Assembly: GCA_016872195.1 (NCBI GenBank) | Contig: VHAT01000002.1 | Span: forward strand, 1-64,000 | Origin: Sphingomonadales bacterium | GTDB taxonomy: Bacteria; Bacteroidota; Bacteroidia; Chitinophagales; Chitinophagaceae | DNA: 64,000 nucleotides | Direction: 5' to 3' | In this document: positions 9,099 to 17,863 of the stretch, in pieces | Position numbering within the stretch: position 1 is the first letter of the stretch | How the letters are laid out: each line of letters opens with the position of its first letter | The notes under the pieces: model-generated | What the model saw: only the letters and a program-made list of their open reading frames with translations | What the model was told of the DNA's origin: nothing | Database searches by the model: none | Program-made: the position numbers and the translations under genes

Positions 9099-10094
9099 TC
9101 AATCTGTAATAAAAGGATAATTAGGGTCCACATAAACGTCTTTGAGCACTTCGTCCTCTGCAGGCCAGGGGCTTTCTTCGGCAAAGGTTACGGATGCGGC
9201 TACCATGGTATCTACACGTTGGTTTATACTCTCGATCTCGGACGCTGTGGCGAAATTGTTTTCGTATATCGTCTGTAGCACTTGATGGATGGGATCTTTA
9301 CCACGATAATCATCTACCTCTTCTTTACTGCGATATTTTTGGGGGTCACTAATGGAGTGCCCCTTGTAACGGTAGGTTTTTATTTCGATCAAGGTAGGCC
9401 CCCCTTTTTCGCGTGCCCGGTTAACGGCCCGGCTGATGCCGTTATGTACGGCTTCGGCACTCATACCATCGATCGTATCGGCAGGCATTTCGTAGGCATC
9501 GGCCAATTTATAAATGTCGACCACATTAGAAGTACGCTGAATGGACGTACCCATGGCATAATTGTTATTCTCGCAAATAAAGACGACCGGCAGTTTCCAA
9601 AGCATGGCCAGGTTAAAGGTCTCATGCAGCATTCCCTGACGGGCGGCTCCATCACCAAAAAAGGTCAGGACCACGTTTTCGCTATTCCGATATTGCTCGG
9701 CAAAGGCCAGTCCGGCTCCGGTACCGATCTGGGCACCCACAATACCATGACCACCGTAAAAATTATTTTCCTTGCTGAAAAAGTGCATGCTGCCCCCCTT
9801 ACCCTTGGCACAACCTGTAGCCTTACCATACAGCTCGGCCATACAACTATTGACCGTTACCCCCTTGGCGATGGCCAATCCATGGTCACGGTAGGCGGTG
9901 ATAAAGAGGTCCTCGGGACGGGTGGCGGTCATGCAACCGGCGGCAATGGCTTCTTGTCCTACATAGGCATGGAAAAAGCCACGGATCTTACCCTCCATTT
10001 TGTACTTCTCCTCCGCCATTAGCTCAAACTGGCGGATCAGCTGCATTAATTCGTACCAGTACAGATAGGTTTCTTTCGAAAATTTCGCTGTCAA
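9099..10094 (-). CDS. pdhA: Pyruvate dehydrogenase E1 component, alpha subunit
   Basis: Decarboxylates pyruvate with thiamine diphosphate, the entry step to acetyl-CoA, as an alpha2beta2 enzyme. The ThDP/Mg motif is GDGAARQGMLHETFNLAMLWKLPVVFICENN; the phosphorylation-loop-like YRYKGHSISDPQKYR follows. The track ORF runs to 10160 and would overlap divergent recF, but a TATTTTTG box lies at 10114-10121 inside it. The TTG at 10094 (MTAKFSKETYLYWYEL) fits family N-termini and that promoter; the TTG at 10103 is an alternative. The beta subunit gene is not adjacent. First gene of a leftward series with the TPR, LutA-like and EVE genes. Confidence 0.88.
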   Translation of the reverse strand: MTAKFSKETYLYWYELMQLIRQFELMAEEKYKMEGKIRGFFHAYVGQEAIAAGCMTATRPEDLFITAYRDHGLAIAKGVTVNSCMAELYGKATGCAKGKGGSMHFFSKENNFYGGHGIVGAQIGTGAGLAFAEQYRNSENVVLTFFGDGAARQGMLHETFNLAMLWKLPVVFICENNNYAMGTSIQRTSNVVDIYKLADAYEMPADTIDGMSAEAVHNGISRAVNRAREKGGPTLIEIKTYRYKGHSISDPQKYRSKEEVDDYRGKDPIHQVLQTIYENNFATASEIESINQRVDTMVAASVTFAEESPWPAEDEVLKDVYVDPNYPFITD

Positions 10095-10113
10095 GGGTAT
10101 CAATTTTGAGTCG

Positions 10114-10121
10114 CAAAAATA
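10114..10121 (-). promoter_or_regulatory. -7 box TATTTTTG of pdhA
   Basis: Exact TAnnTTTG on the minus strand, 19 bases before the TTG at 10094. It lies within the track's pdhA ORF, which argues for a start downstream of it. Confidence 0.5.
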
Positions 10122-10158
10122 AGGGAAAGAGCCCATATTAGGTAAATTGCGCTCCAGC

Positions 10159-11256
10159 ATGTTCCGGTTACAGAAAATCAGCCTTCTACAGTTTAAAAAC
10201 TACACAAAATTCAGCGTCAATTTTGACCAGCCCATCGTGGGCATATGTGGGGCCAACGGAGTGGGTAAAACCTCTCTACTCGATGCGATCCACTACCTGG
10301 GGTTTACCAAAAGCTACTTTCTGCGAAACGATCAGCAACTGGTCCGTACCGGGAGCGAGGGCTTTCGGATAGAGGGCGAAATGAAAAAAGGGCAAGAGAC
10401 CACGACCCTCACCTGCATCTTGCGAGAAACAGGAAAAAAAGAATTTTTAATGGATGGGGTGGCGTACGAAAAGATGTCTTTGCACATTGGCAAATTCCCG
10501 GTAGTGGTGATCGCGCCGGACGATGTAGTTCTCATTACCGGAGAAAGTAAGGAGCGAAGAAGTTTTATCGATCAACTTCTGTCGCAACTAAACCCCGCGT
10601 ATTTGCAGTCGTTGATCCAGTACAATCGGCTCTTACAGCAGCGTAATGCCTTTCTCAAAGAAATGGCGGTTTCGCCTCGACGTGACCTCTCTTTATTGGA
10701 GGTTTATGACGATCAACTTGCATTGCAGGGGCAGTCAATTTTTGATATTCGAACAAAATTTTTACAAGAGTATATACCCCTGGTGGAGTCGGAATATACA
10801 ACCATAGCGGCCCCACACGATAAGCAAGAAGCAGAGGCGGTTTCGATCGCGTATCAAAGTAATTTGCAGCAAAGCAGCATGCTGAACTTACTTAGGCAAA
10901 CCCGAGCGGTCGATATCGCCGCCCAACGAACTACCCGGGGTATTCACCGCGATGAATTACTCTTTACCCTGTTAGAGCAACCCTTTAGACTGGTTGCCTC
11001 TCAGGGGCAACGAAAAAGTCTCTTATTCGCTCTCAAATTAGCGGCCATGCAGTTGTTAAGAGAGCATAACGGCTTCGCTCCCCTATTACTACTCGATGAT
11101 GTTTTTGAAAAACTGGACGATAGACGAATTGAGAATTTATTAAAGAGGGTCTGTGAACGGACTGCAAGTCAGATATTTATTACGGACACCAGTGCGCAGC
11201 GCTTAGAGAAGCAATTGAGTACCCTTGGCTTACCTTTTCAGCTGGTCACACTATAA
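10159..11256 (+). CDS. recF: DNA replication and repair protein RecF
   Basis: An SMC-like ATPase that helps load RecA at single-strand gaps. Start taken at ATG 10159 (MFRLQKISLLQFKNY), since the TTG at 10147 adds only four residues; the product is 365 residues, normal for RecF. Walker A is GANGVGKTS (about 33-41), the signature region is SQGQRKSLLFALKLA and Walker B with D-loop is LLLLDDVFEKLD. It is not beside dnaA/dnaN/gyrB here; instead it is divergent from pdhA and followed after 20 bases by the DUF721 gene, a common Bacteroidota pair. Confidence 0.93.
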   Translation: MFRLQKISLLQFKNYTKFSVNFDQPIVGICGANGVGKTSLLDAIHYLGFTKSYFLRNDQQLVRTGSEGFRIEGEMKKGQETTTLTCILRETGKKEFLMDGVAYEKMSLHIGKFPVVVIAPDDVVLITGESKERRSFIDQLLSQLNPAYLQSLIQYNRLLQQRNAFLKEMAVSPRRDLSLLEVYDDQLALQGQSIFDIRTKFLQEYIPLVESEYTTIAAPHDKQEAEAVSIAYQSNLQQSSMLNLLRQTRAVDIAAQRTTRGIHRDELLFTLLEQPFRLVASQGQRKSLLFALKLAAMQLLREHNGFAPLLLLDDVFEKLDDRRIENLLKRVCERTASQIFITDTSAQRLEKQLSTLGLPFQLVTL

Positions 11257-11276
11257 AGGATCCGTATCTTTACCAA

Positions 11277-11558
11277 ATGGGACTTTACTCAATGGGCGAA
11301 GCACTTCAGGCGTTTTTGAACGAGAGCCGTATCAAGGGCGATGTACAGGCCTTTCAGATAAAAGAAGCTTGGGAATCGATCATGGGAAAGACCGTTGCCC
11401 GTTACACCGATACCATCAAGATCTTTGGAGACCGCCTTATCGTATCTACATCGGTCGGCCCGTTAAAAAATGAACTTCGCTTTCAAAAAGAATCGATCAT
11501 TAAAAGAGTAAATGAGGCCATGGGAGCCGAGATCGTAAAAGAAGTTATCATTCAATAA
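11277..11558 (+). CDS. DUF721 protein, DciA-like helicase-loading factor
   Basis: 93 residues, one DUF721 domain (GEALQAFLNESRIKGD, IKEAWESIMGKTVARYT, LKNELRFQKESIIKRVN). DciA proteins of this family load the replicative helicase DnaB in bacteria that lack DnaC or DnaI; the role here is inferred from the family and from the tight link to recF 20 bases upstream. A second in-frame ATG five codons later (MGEALQAF) is an equally good start. Convergent with the DUF1599 gene, with 35 bases between them and no hairpin visible. Confidence 0.82.
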   Translation: MGLYSMGEALQAFLNESRIKGDVQAFQIKEAWESIMGKTVARYTDTIKIFGDRLIVSTSVGPLKNELRFQKESIIKRVNEAMGAEIVKEVIIQ

Positions 11559-11593
11559 CGCGTTCCCGTACGTAATAACTCTCCGTGGGCGGA

Positions 11594-12124
11594 CTACAGT
11601 AATATCAAAGCGAATACTGCATAATTGATGATATCCTGGTAATTGGCATCGATACCCTCACTGATAAGGGTCTTGCCATTATTATCGAGTATTTGACGAA
11701 TACGTTGCAGCTTCATCAAGATCAGATCGACAAAACTTTCCTGACTCATGCTGCGCCAAGCCTCGCCATAATCGTGATTCTTATCTTGCATCAGCGTCTT
11801 GGTCTTTTGGATCTCTTGATCATAGAGCTGTTCAAGTAAGGGTAAGGGCAGGTCTTGCTCCTCATTCTCGAGCAACTGCAATTGCAATAATCCGATCACG
11901 GCATAGTTGATGATCCCTTTAAATTCCGCTGCGACCCCCTCTTCGATCTTCTGCTTGCCTTTTTGTTGAATCGTTCGTACACGTTGCGCCTTGATGAAAA
12001 TTTGGTCGACGATCGAGATGGTGCGCAGAACACGCCAGGCCGTACCATAGTCAGTCGCTTTTTTCAAAAAGATATCCTTACACGCCTGTATTGTTTTGTC
12101 GTATTGCTGAGATGTTGTAACCAT
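11594..12124 (-). CDS. DUF1599 protein with internal duplication
   Basis: 176 residues made of two copies of one helical unit of about 75 residues. Copy 1 contains KATDYGTAWRVLRTISIVDQI and FKGIINYAVIGLLQL; copy 2 contains KNHDYGEAWRSMSQESFVDLI and YQDIINYAVFALILL. The shared pattern DYGxAWR, then VDQI/VDLI, then a second helix ending IINYAV, is the DUF1599 family signature, related in fold style to nucleotide-pyrophosphohydrolase-type proteins but not assigned a reaction. It is divergent from folP with 50 bases between the starts, an arrangement I know as recurrent in Bacteroidota, which hints at a role near folate or nucleotide metabolism. Confidence 0.82.
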   Translation of the reverse strand: MVTTSQQYDKTIQACKDIFLKKATDYGTAWRVLRTISIVDQIFIKAQRVRTIQQKGKQKIEEGVAAEFKGIINYAVIGLLQLQLLENEEQDLPLPLLEQLYDQEIQKTKTLMQDKNHDYGEAWRSMSQESFVDLILMKLQRIRQILDNNGKTLISEGIDANYQDIINYAVFALILL

Positions 12125-12141
12125 ATCGAAAACTGCTTTCT

Positions 12142-12149
12142 TACCTTTG
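12142..12149 (+). promoter_or_regulatory. -7 box TACCTTTG of folP
   Basis: Exact TAnnTTTG, 25 bases before the ATG at 12175, giving a leader of about 20 bases. Confidence 0.55.
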
Positions 12150-12174
12150 CCCCAAAAGTAACAAACGGAATTGA

Positions 12175-12999
12175 ATGTTTACGCTTCGCAATAAGGAACG
12201 TACTCTCTGTGTTGATAAGCCCTTGGTGATGGGGATCCTCAATAGCACCCCCGATTCTTTTTACAAGGGCAGTCGATTTATGCAAACCGAACAGCTGGTG
12301 CGACAAGCAGCGCATATGCTGGAACAAGGCGCCGCTTTGTTGGATATTGGGGGGCAAAGTACACGTCCAGGAAGCGATCGGGTATCGGCCGAAGAAGAAT
12401 GGGATCGCATCAAAAATGCTATCCACGAACTGACCAGGCGATTTCCCCAAGCCTTCCTCTCTGTGGACACGTATCATGGCGAGGTAGCCCGCAGAGCCCT
12501 GGAGGCAGGTGTTTTTATGATTAATGACATTTCTGCGGGAGAAATGGACCCCTCCATGATCGGTATCGTAGCGGCTGGCCAAGCACCCTTTGTTATTATG
12601 CATATGCGTGGTAACCCCACTACAATGCAAGAAAATACCCAGTACCAGCAGGTTACCAACGAGGTAGTACATTATTTACAATCCCGGGTGGCACATTGTG
12701 TACAAGCCGGGATTTCGGACATTGTGATTGATCCGGGTATCGGATTTTCCAAAACGATTGATCAAAATTTTCAGCTTCTATCCGAGCTGGAACAATTCTC
12801 TGTTATAAAGCGACCCTTATTGCTAGGGGTTTCCAGAAAATCATTTATTTACAAAACGCTGGATATTACTCCGGAGGAGGCTTTGAATGGAAGCACCTTT
12901 ATGCATGCCATCGGACTGCATAAAGGTGCTCTCCTATTACGCGTTCATGATGTAAAAGAAGCCGTTGAAGCCGTACGGCTCCATGAGAAATTACACTAA
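12175..12999 (+). CDS. folP: Dihydropteroate synthase
   Basis: 274 residues, the usual length. It condenses 6-hydroxymethyl-dihydropterin diphosphate with p-aminobenzoate in folate synthesis and is the sulfonamide target. Family motifs are present in order: MGILNSTPDSFYKGSRF (pterin and sulfonamide loops), LDIGGQSTRPGSDRV, SVDTYHGEVARRAL, MINDISAG, DIVIDPGIGFSKT and LLGVSRKSFI. Divergent from DUF1599 and convergent with the FKBP lipoprotein gene. Confidence 0.95.
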   Translation: MFTLRNKERTLCVDKPLVMGILNSTPDSFYKGSRFMQTEQLVRQAAHMLEQGAALLDIGGQSTRPGSDRVSAEEEWDRIKNAIHELTRRFPQAFLSVDTYHGEVARRALEAGVFMINDISAGEMDPSMIGIVAAGQAPFVIMHMRGNPTTMQENTQYQQVTNEVVHYLQSRVAHCVQAGISDIVIDPGIGFSKTIDQNFQLLSELEQFSVIKRPLLLGVSRKSFIYKTLDITPEEALNGSTFMHAIGLHKGALLLRVHDVKEAVEAVRLHEKLH

Positions 13000-13033
13000 A
13001 CGGCTAACAACTGAGCCCTGCGAAAATAACTCG

Positions 13034-13939
13034 TTATGGCATTTTAGGCGCAGCGGGAGCAGTGGGCATTACTTCCAAGACAACGAAATCAAATACGAGA
13101 TGGTCATAAGGTTTGATGGGAGCGCCGGGAGGTGGTGTAGCTCCATATCCAAGCGTCGACGGTATATAGATCTTTGCCGTAGCACCCTTTCTTAAAAAAG
13201 GCATTGCCTCATCCATTCCCTTAATCATTTGGCCTATGCCAACAGTAAAGCCCAATGGGGTAACATGTTTAAAAGTGGTATCCGTATTACTGTCAAATAC
13301 CTTGCCGTCCAATGTAGTACCGGTATAGTTAATCGTAACGTAGTTGCCGGCTTGGATCAATTCGCCGGTGCCAGGGTTTTGTATCTTCAAAAAGGCACCT
13401 GCGGGTGTGCGTTGCAACCCGGTTTCTTTTTTGTTGACCAGGGCTGCGAACTCTCTGATCTCACGGACCCCATAAGATGCGATTTCCTTTTGTTCGTCTT
13501 TGTTTTTAAGGGTATCATTTGCCAGAATTCCCAAGACTTTGAACTGAGTAATAATCCGATCTCCATTTTTGAATTCGGGCGGAAGTGTACCGGCGGGCAT
13601 TCTCTTTATGAACGTATCCATCATTTGCGTGGCCATTACGGAATCTCCAATATGCACTGACTTCCATAGCTCAGAGATATCATAAGGCTGAGGTTGGCCG
13701 CCGATCAGGATGTAAAGCGGAATTTTATTATCTGTAGAGAAAACGATACTGTCATTGATCTTTTGAGTAAGATGCAATTTGAGGTACTGGCCGTCAGCAG
13801 CAGTTACATTACTCTTCCCTTTTCCAGGGTATAATTTGTAAGGCATTCCCCCTGCTGTTTTTTGAAATTCAACTTCATTGCAGGAAGCAAAAGAGAAAGC
13901 CAAAGCCAACAAAAGACAGATTGAAAATAAGCGTTGCAT
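13034..13939 (-). CDS. FKBP-type peptidyl-prolyl isomerase lipoprotein
   Basis: 301 residues with a lipoprotein signal (LLLALAFSFASCNE, acylated cysteine near residue 20), so it sits on the periplasmic face of a membrane. The C-terminal third is an FKBP domain: AGNYVTINYTGTTLDGKVFDSN, FTVGIGQMIKGMDEAMPFLRKG and PSTLGYG. The N-terminal part (about 30-185) is family-specific and may be a second, degenerate FKBP-like fold. It probably assists folding of exported proteins. It starts nine bases after the nrnA-like gene and is likely in one operon with it. Confidence 0.88.
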   Translation of the reverse strand: MQRLFSICLLLALAFSFASCNEVEFQKTAGGMPYKLYPGKGKSNVTAADGQYLKLHLTQKINDSIVFSTDNKIPLYILIGGQPQPYDISELWKSVHIGDSVMATQMMDTFIKRMPAGTLPPEFKNGDRIITQFKVLGILANDTLKNKDEQKEIASYGVREIREFAALVNKKETGLQRTPAGAFLKIQNPGTGELIQAGNYVTINYTGTTLDGKVFDSNTDTTFKHVTPLGFTVGIGQMIKGMDEAMPFLRKGATAKIYIPSTLGYGATPPPGAPIKPYDHLVFDFVVLEVMPTAPAAPKMP

Positions 13940-13948
13940 ATGTTTGTT

Positions 13949-14956
13949 TTAACGTTTGAGTGATGGTTGAAGAGGCAAAACGGACTTAAAAGTGGCTACC
14001 GTGTCGGATAAAGATTGACCACTTCTTCCACCGGCAGCATTATAATGCCCTCCCCCTTCGAAATAAGTACGGGCAAAGGTATTGCAATCGAACTGTCCTT
14101 TACTTCGGAAACTCCATTTTCTTTCTTCGTCCCGGTCGATCACAATGGCGGTAAAGCGAATGCCTTGTATGGAATGGGGGTAATTGACCAACCCTTCGGT
14201 GTCTCCCGTGCGGATATTGAATTGCACCAGGTCCGATTTGGGGATAGCGATCAATGCCGTATTGTATTCGTAGAAGATCTCCAGCCGATTCAAGAGCACA
14301 TGTCCGATAAAGCGAAGCCTGTTCTCTAAAAAATTATCATAGAGCCCCTCGTGGACCCTTCCATGATCGAGCCCTCTTTTTTTAAGGTCTGCCACCAAGG
14401 TATGTACACCGGCATGGGTAGAAGAAAAACGAAAAGAGCCCGTATCGCCCACCACCCCGGCGTAGATACAAGAAGCCATGGCCTGGTCGATCAAATCGGC
14501 ATCACCAGCACCGACTATGAAATCGTAGATCATCTCACAGGTGGAACTCTTGTTTGTATCACTTACCCCAAAGTCAAAAGAGGCCTCATCAGGCTCTTGG
14601 TGATGATCGATGAGCACTTTTGTGCAGGCCAACGATGCTAAAGGGCTGGTCATCGATTTGGTGCGATAAAAAATATTGAAATCGAGACAGAAAAGCATAT
14701 CGGCCTCCGACAGCAACTGGTTGGCCTTTGGCTGCTGTTGCTCGTAGTTGATGACCTCAGCGGTGCCAGGCATCCAATTCACAAAATCGGCCCAATTGGT
14801 GGGAGAAATAACCGTTACGTGGTGCCCTCTCTTACGCAAATAATGCCCCAGTGCCAACGAAGAGCCCATTGCATCGGCATCGGGCTTTTGGTGAGTGGTA
14901 ATAACCAGTTTTTTAGGCTGATGCAGGAGCGGATAGAGTTCTACAATAGGTTTCAT
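13949..14956 (-). CDS. nrnA: DHH-family NrnA-type oligoribonuclease / pAp phosphatase
   Basis: 335 residues. The DHH domain shows KPDADAMGSSLALGHYL, CLDFN and the name-giving DHHQEPD metal-binding motif; the C-terminal DHHA1 domain ends in YFEGGGHYNAAGGRSG. NrnA-type enzymes degrade short RNA oligomers and dephosphorylate 3'-phosphoadenosine 5'-phosphate; which activity dominates here is not visible. Divergent from ndk across 62 bases; its own box is TACCTTCG (14968-14975), one base off consensus. The FKBP gene follows directly. Confidence 0.87.
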   Translation of the reverse strand: MKPIVELYPLLHQPKKLVITTHQKPDADAMGSSLALGHYLRKRGHHVTVISPTNWADFVNWMPGTAEVINYEQQQPKANQLLSEADMLFCLDFNIFYRTKSMTSPLASLACTKVLIDHHQEPDEASFDFGVSDTNKSSTCEMIYDFIVGAGDADLIDQAMASCIYAGVVGDTGSFRFSSTHAGVHTLVADLKKRGLDHGRVHEGLYDNFLENRLRFIGHVLLNRLEIFYEYNTALIAIPKSDLVQFNIRTGDTEGLVNYPHSIQGIRFTAIVIDRDEERKWSFRSKGQFDCNTFARTYFEGGGHYNAAGGRSGQSLSDTVATFKSVLPLQPSLKR

Positions 14957-14967
14957 ACTGCCAGTAG

Positions 14968-14997
14968 CGAAGGTATGGAATAAAGACCGTAACTTCG
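14968..14997. promoter_or_regulatory. Divergent near-consensus -7 boxes of nrnA and ndk
   Basis: TACCTTCG on the minus strand (14968-14975) and TAACTTCG on the plus strand (14990-14997) both match TAnnTTTG with one mismatch at the same position. They are the best promoter candidates in this 62-base divergent gap. Confidence 0.4.
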
Positions 14998-15018
14998 CGG
15001 CGCAAAACCATCATTACT

Positions 15019-15435
15019 ATGAGCAATAGAACCTTTACCATGATCAAGCCCGACGCGTTCCGCAACGGACACAGCGGCGCTATTTTAGACCGTATTATCA
15101 AAGAGGGATTCAAGATCAAGGCCTTGAAAATGATCAAACTTTCTGCAGAGAAAGCCGGTGAATTTTATGCCGTTCATAAAGAAAGGCCTTTCTATCAAGA
15201 ATTGGTAAGCTTCATGAGTAGTGGTCCGATCATTGCCGCTATCCTTGAAAAAGAAAATGCGGTAGAAAGTTTTCGCACCCTTATTGGGGCTACTAACCCC
15301 GCGCAGGCGGCCGAGGGCACTATTCGTAAACTATTCGCTACCTCGGTTGGAGAAAATGCGGTTCATGGCAGTGACAGCAACGATAATGCAGCCATCGAGG
15401 GAGCTTTCTTTTTTGCTGGATTGGAACAGTATTGA
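15019..15435 (+). CDS. ndk: Nucleoside diphosphate kinase
   Basis: 138 residues, typical size. It transfers the gamma phosphate of ATP to nucleoside diphosphates through a phosphohistidine. [22 protein letters not shown] opens the ferredoxin-like fold, [20 protein letters not shown] is the nucleotide-binding stretch, and [20 protein letters not shown] contains the active-site histidine. Single gene between divergent nrnA and convergent DUF2141. Confidence 0.95.
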   Translation: MSNRTFTMIKPDAFRNGHSGAILDRIIKEGFKIKALKMIKLSAEKAGEFYAVHKERPFYQELVSFMSSGPIIAAILEKENAVESFRTLIGATNPAQAAEGTIRKLFATSVGENAVHGSDSNDNAAIEGAFFFAGLEQY

Positions 15436-15464
15436 ACGGACTAAAACGACCCTTCGCCACTAGC

Positions 15465-15908
15465 TTAATACCGCAAGGAAATAGGCAGGATCTTCTGTTG
15501 TCCCGCCACCACTGTAAAAGAGGACTTGGAGAATGCCGGTGGGCCCATCAAGCCCATGACATTATTTGAAAACCCATAACCTTCTTTTGGAAGACCGATA
15601 AAGGTCGTGTTCATTTTTTCATCCCCATTCTCATCATGCAATACAGCGATCGCATATCGGCCAGGTGGTACGGACTCTACTACTTGCATGGCAGTACCGT
15701 TCTTTATCGGTAAAGCCATTCGATAATATGCCTTGGCGGGTTGATCGGGGTACCCCTCACCTTCTCTAAAAAGACTGCAGAGGATACGACCTTTACTATT
15801 TCGGATCCCGTTGATGGTAACTTGAATTTTTCCATTGATCGCTCTGGGCTGAGCCATGCCAAGGAACTGAAGAAGAAAAAAAGAAAGTATGAATAGTACT
15901 TTTTTCAT
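15465..15908 (-). CDS. DUF2141 exported protein
   Basis: 147 residues with a signal peptide (MKKVLFILSFFLLQFLGMAQ). The mature part is a DUF2141 beta-sandwich: IQVTINGIRNSKGRILCSLF, VPPGRYAIAVLHDENGDEKM and GLPKEGYGFSNN are the conserved stretches of this family. Function is unknown. It starts two bases after the UbiD-type gene ends, so the two are one transcript, though a functional link is not evident. Confidence 0.85.
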   Translation of the reverse strand: MKKVLFILSFFLLQFLGMAQPRAINGKIQVTINGIRNSKGRILCSLFREGEGYPDQPAKAYYRMALPIKNGTAMQVVESVPPGRYAIAVLHDENGDEKMNTTFIGLPKEGYGFSNNVMGLMGPPAFSKSSFTVVAGQQKILPISLRY

Positions 15909-15910
15909 GA

Positions 15911-17830
15911 TCAGTTTTCTACGACGGCTTCTGTGCCGTAAAGTTGATGTTTATATTTTAAAGAAGGAGAACTGATCAACGGCCCTAATCCTAATTGGTC
16001 CCACTTTTTGTCAACTGCTGTTATGGTAGCATCATCGGCTACGATTATATTGGGCCAATCGCGTTGAAAATTATCCAGCTCCTTTGTTTTTCTGGTTCCA
16101 TCGAGTCCGAGGCAACCGGTTGAAGGCGACTCATCGTATCGATACAGGATATGGTCTCTTTTGGGATCCAGGTTATTGCAAAAACGCCAAAGCGCTGTAG
16201 GCAGGTCGCATGGATCGACCGTATGCTCTACGTATAAGATCATTTTAATTCCCCTGATTGACTGTTGTGTTGCGAGGGAGGTGTGTAGTGCCCTGATATG
16301 ACCCGGTCTCTCTTTTTTAACGGAAATGATAAGACAAGGAATATCTTTTTCGATCAGCGAAGCATTGACTGCCTTGATTTCCGGATAGGCGGTGGTCAAT
16401 GCCTTGACGATCTGTTGGGCATGTAGTGGTCCATTCGCGATTGCGAATTCGTCTTCGATCTCTTCGGGAAACTTAGCCGTTCCGTCAATACACATTTTAC
16501 CACCAAAGCCGAGTTTACTACAACTGTGATCAAGAACGTCCATGGGTCCAGTCGAAAAAACAATATCCGTTACCGGGTTGAGATGTTTAAAGACATAACG
16601 AGTCAGCGCCTCATAATCTTGTATTCGTACCCCTTGATCGGCCAGTACCAAGATCTTATTGAACATCATCTGCCCGGCTCCCCACATGGCATTCATTACT
16701 TTTTGGCCTTGACCTGCATACTCTTTATGAATCTGAGCAATAACCAAATTGTGGAAAACGCCTTCGACCGGCATATCCATGTCCAGTATCTCCGGGATCA
16801 TCGTCATCTTGATCGGCGCCAGAAAAATACGCTCTGTTGCTTTGCCAAGCCAGGCATCTTCTTGCGGTGGTATCCCCACGATGGTGGCAGGATAAACTGC
16901 ATTTTTGCGATGTGTAATAGCCGTTATGTGAAAACGGGGATACCAATCGGGTAAGGAATAATAACCAGTATGATCACCAAAAGGGCCTTCCCAGATCAAC
17001 TCGTCCGAAGGATCTACATAGCCCTCTATAATAAAATCGGCATCGGCAGGCACTTCGATGGAGGGTTGTGAGATGCACTTGACCAACTCCACTTTCTTTT
17101 TTCGCAAAAACCCGGCTAACATATACTCATCGACATTCTCGGGTAAGGGTGCCGTGGCACTATACGCATAGACAGGATCTCCCCCCAAGGCCACGGCCAC
17201 GGGCATTTTTTCTCCTCTTTTTTTATACTCGGCAAAATGCTTGGCGCTTACTTTATGTTTATGCCAATGCATGCCGGTTAATGTAGGACCAAAAATCTGC
17301 ATTCGGTACATGCCCACATTTCGACTTTGAGTATTGGGATCTTTTGTATGAATCACAGGGAGCGTAACAAAGGGGCCCCCATCTTTTGGCCAACAAGTAA
17401 TGACCGGGATCTTTGTCATATCGGGCTTATCCATGACCACTTCTTGACATGCTCCCCTTCCCTTTTTGACGGCAGGCATCCAGCTGGCAAAAGCACCGAT
17501 CTTGGGTAACAATTTTAGTTTGTCCAGCATAGATTCCTTGGGCGCGGATAATAACTTGAACAACCCTTCGATCTCGCGAGCGGTCTCATCGAGGTCGTTT
17601 ACACCCAAAGCAAGACACATTCTTCGCTCACTTCCATAGGCGTTCATCAAAACCGGAAAATCGTACCCTGTATTCTCAAACAGAAGGGCCCTACCTCCTC
17701 CCCCTGATTTACTGATCCGATCGGTGATCTCGGCGATCTCTAGATGAGGGTCAACAAAGGTTTTGATCCTAATTAATTCATTGGCCTTTTCGAGGGCGTC
17801 GATAAAGGCTTGCTGATCTTTCCAGGCCAT
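15911..17830 (-). CDS. UbiD-family decarboxylase, probably menaquinone biosynthesis
   Basis: 639 residues, in the length range of the large UbiD relatives. UbiD enzymes use prenylated FMN for reversible decarboxylation of unsaturated or aromatic acids. Seen here: VITCWPKDGGPFVTLPVIHT, NVGMYRMQIFGPTLTGMHWH, WEGPFGDHTGYYSLPDWYPRF (FGDHTGYY is the family hallmark) and KIKLGFGGK-like SKLGFGGKMCIDGT near the end. The long form in Bacteroidota is usually annotated as the menaquinone biosynthesis decarboxylase; no other menaquinone gene is nearby to support that. Probably co-transcribed with the upstream epimerase and downstream DUF2141. Confidence 0.82.
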   Translation of the reverse strand: MAWKDQQAFIDALEKANELIRIKTFVDPHLEIAEITDRISKSGGGGRALLFENTGYDFPVLMNAYGSERRMCLALGVNDLDETAREIEGLFKLLSAPKESMLDKLKLLPKIGAFASWMPAVKKGRGACQEVVMDKPDMTKIPVITCWPKDGGPFVTLPVIHTKDPNTQSRNVGMYRMQIFGPTLTGMHWHKHKVSAKHFAEYKKRGEKMPVAVALGGDPVYAYSATAPLPENVDEYMLAGFLRKKKVELVKCISQPSIEVPADADFIIEGYVDPSDELIWEGPFGDHTGYYSLPDWYPRFHITAITHRKNAVYPATIVGIPPQEDAWLGKATERIFLAPIKMTMIPEILDMDMPVEGVFHNLVIAQIHKEYAGQGQKVMNAMWGAGQMMFNKILVLADQGVRIQDYEALTRYVFKHLNPVTDIVFSTGPMDVLDHSCSKLGFGGKMCIDGTAKFPEEIEDEFAIANGPLHAQQIVKALTTAYPEIKAVNASLIEKDIPCLIISVKKERPGHIRALHTSLATQQSIRGIKMILYVEHTVDPCDLPTALWRFCNNLDPKRDHILYRYDESPSTGCLGLDGTRKTKELDNFQRDWPNIIVADDATITAVDKKWDQLGLGPLISSPSLKYKHQLYGTEAVVEN

Positions 17831-17863
17831 AAAATTGAATTAACTGAATAACAAGAAGAGGTA

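Noticed and set aside
9282-10022. 246-residue plus-strand ORF opposite pdhA
   Set aside because: Antisense shadow of a conserved gene; no recognisable motifs, no promoter box, and the length follows from pdhA codon bias.
12064-12672. 202-residue minus-strand ORF opposite folP
   Set aside because: Shadow of folP and the divergent gap; no motifs and it crosses the folP promoter.
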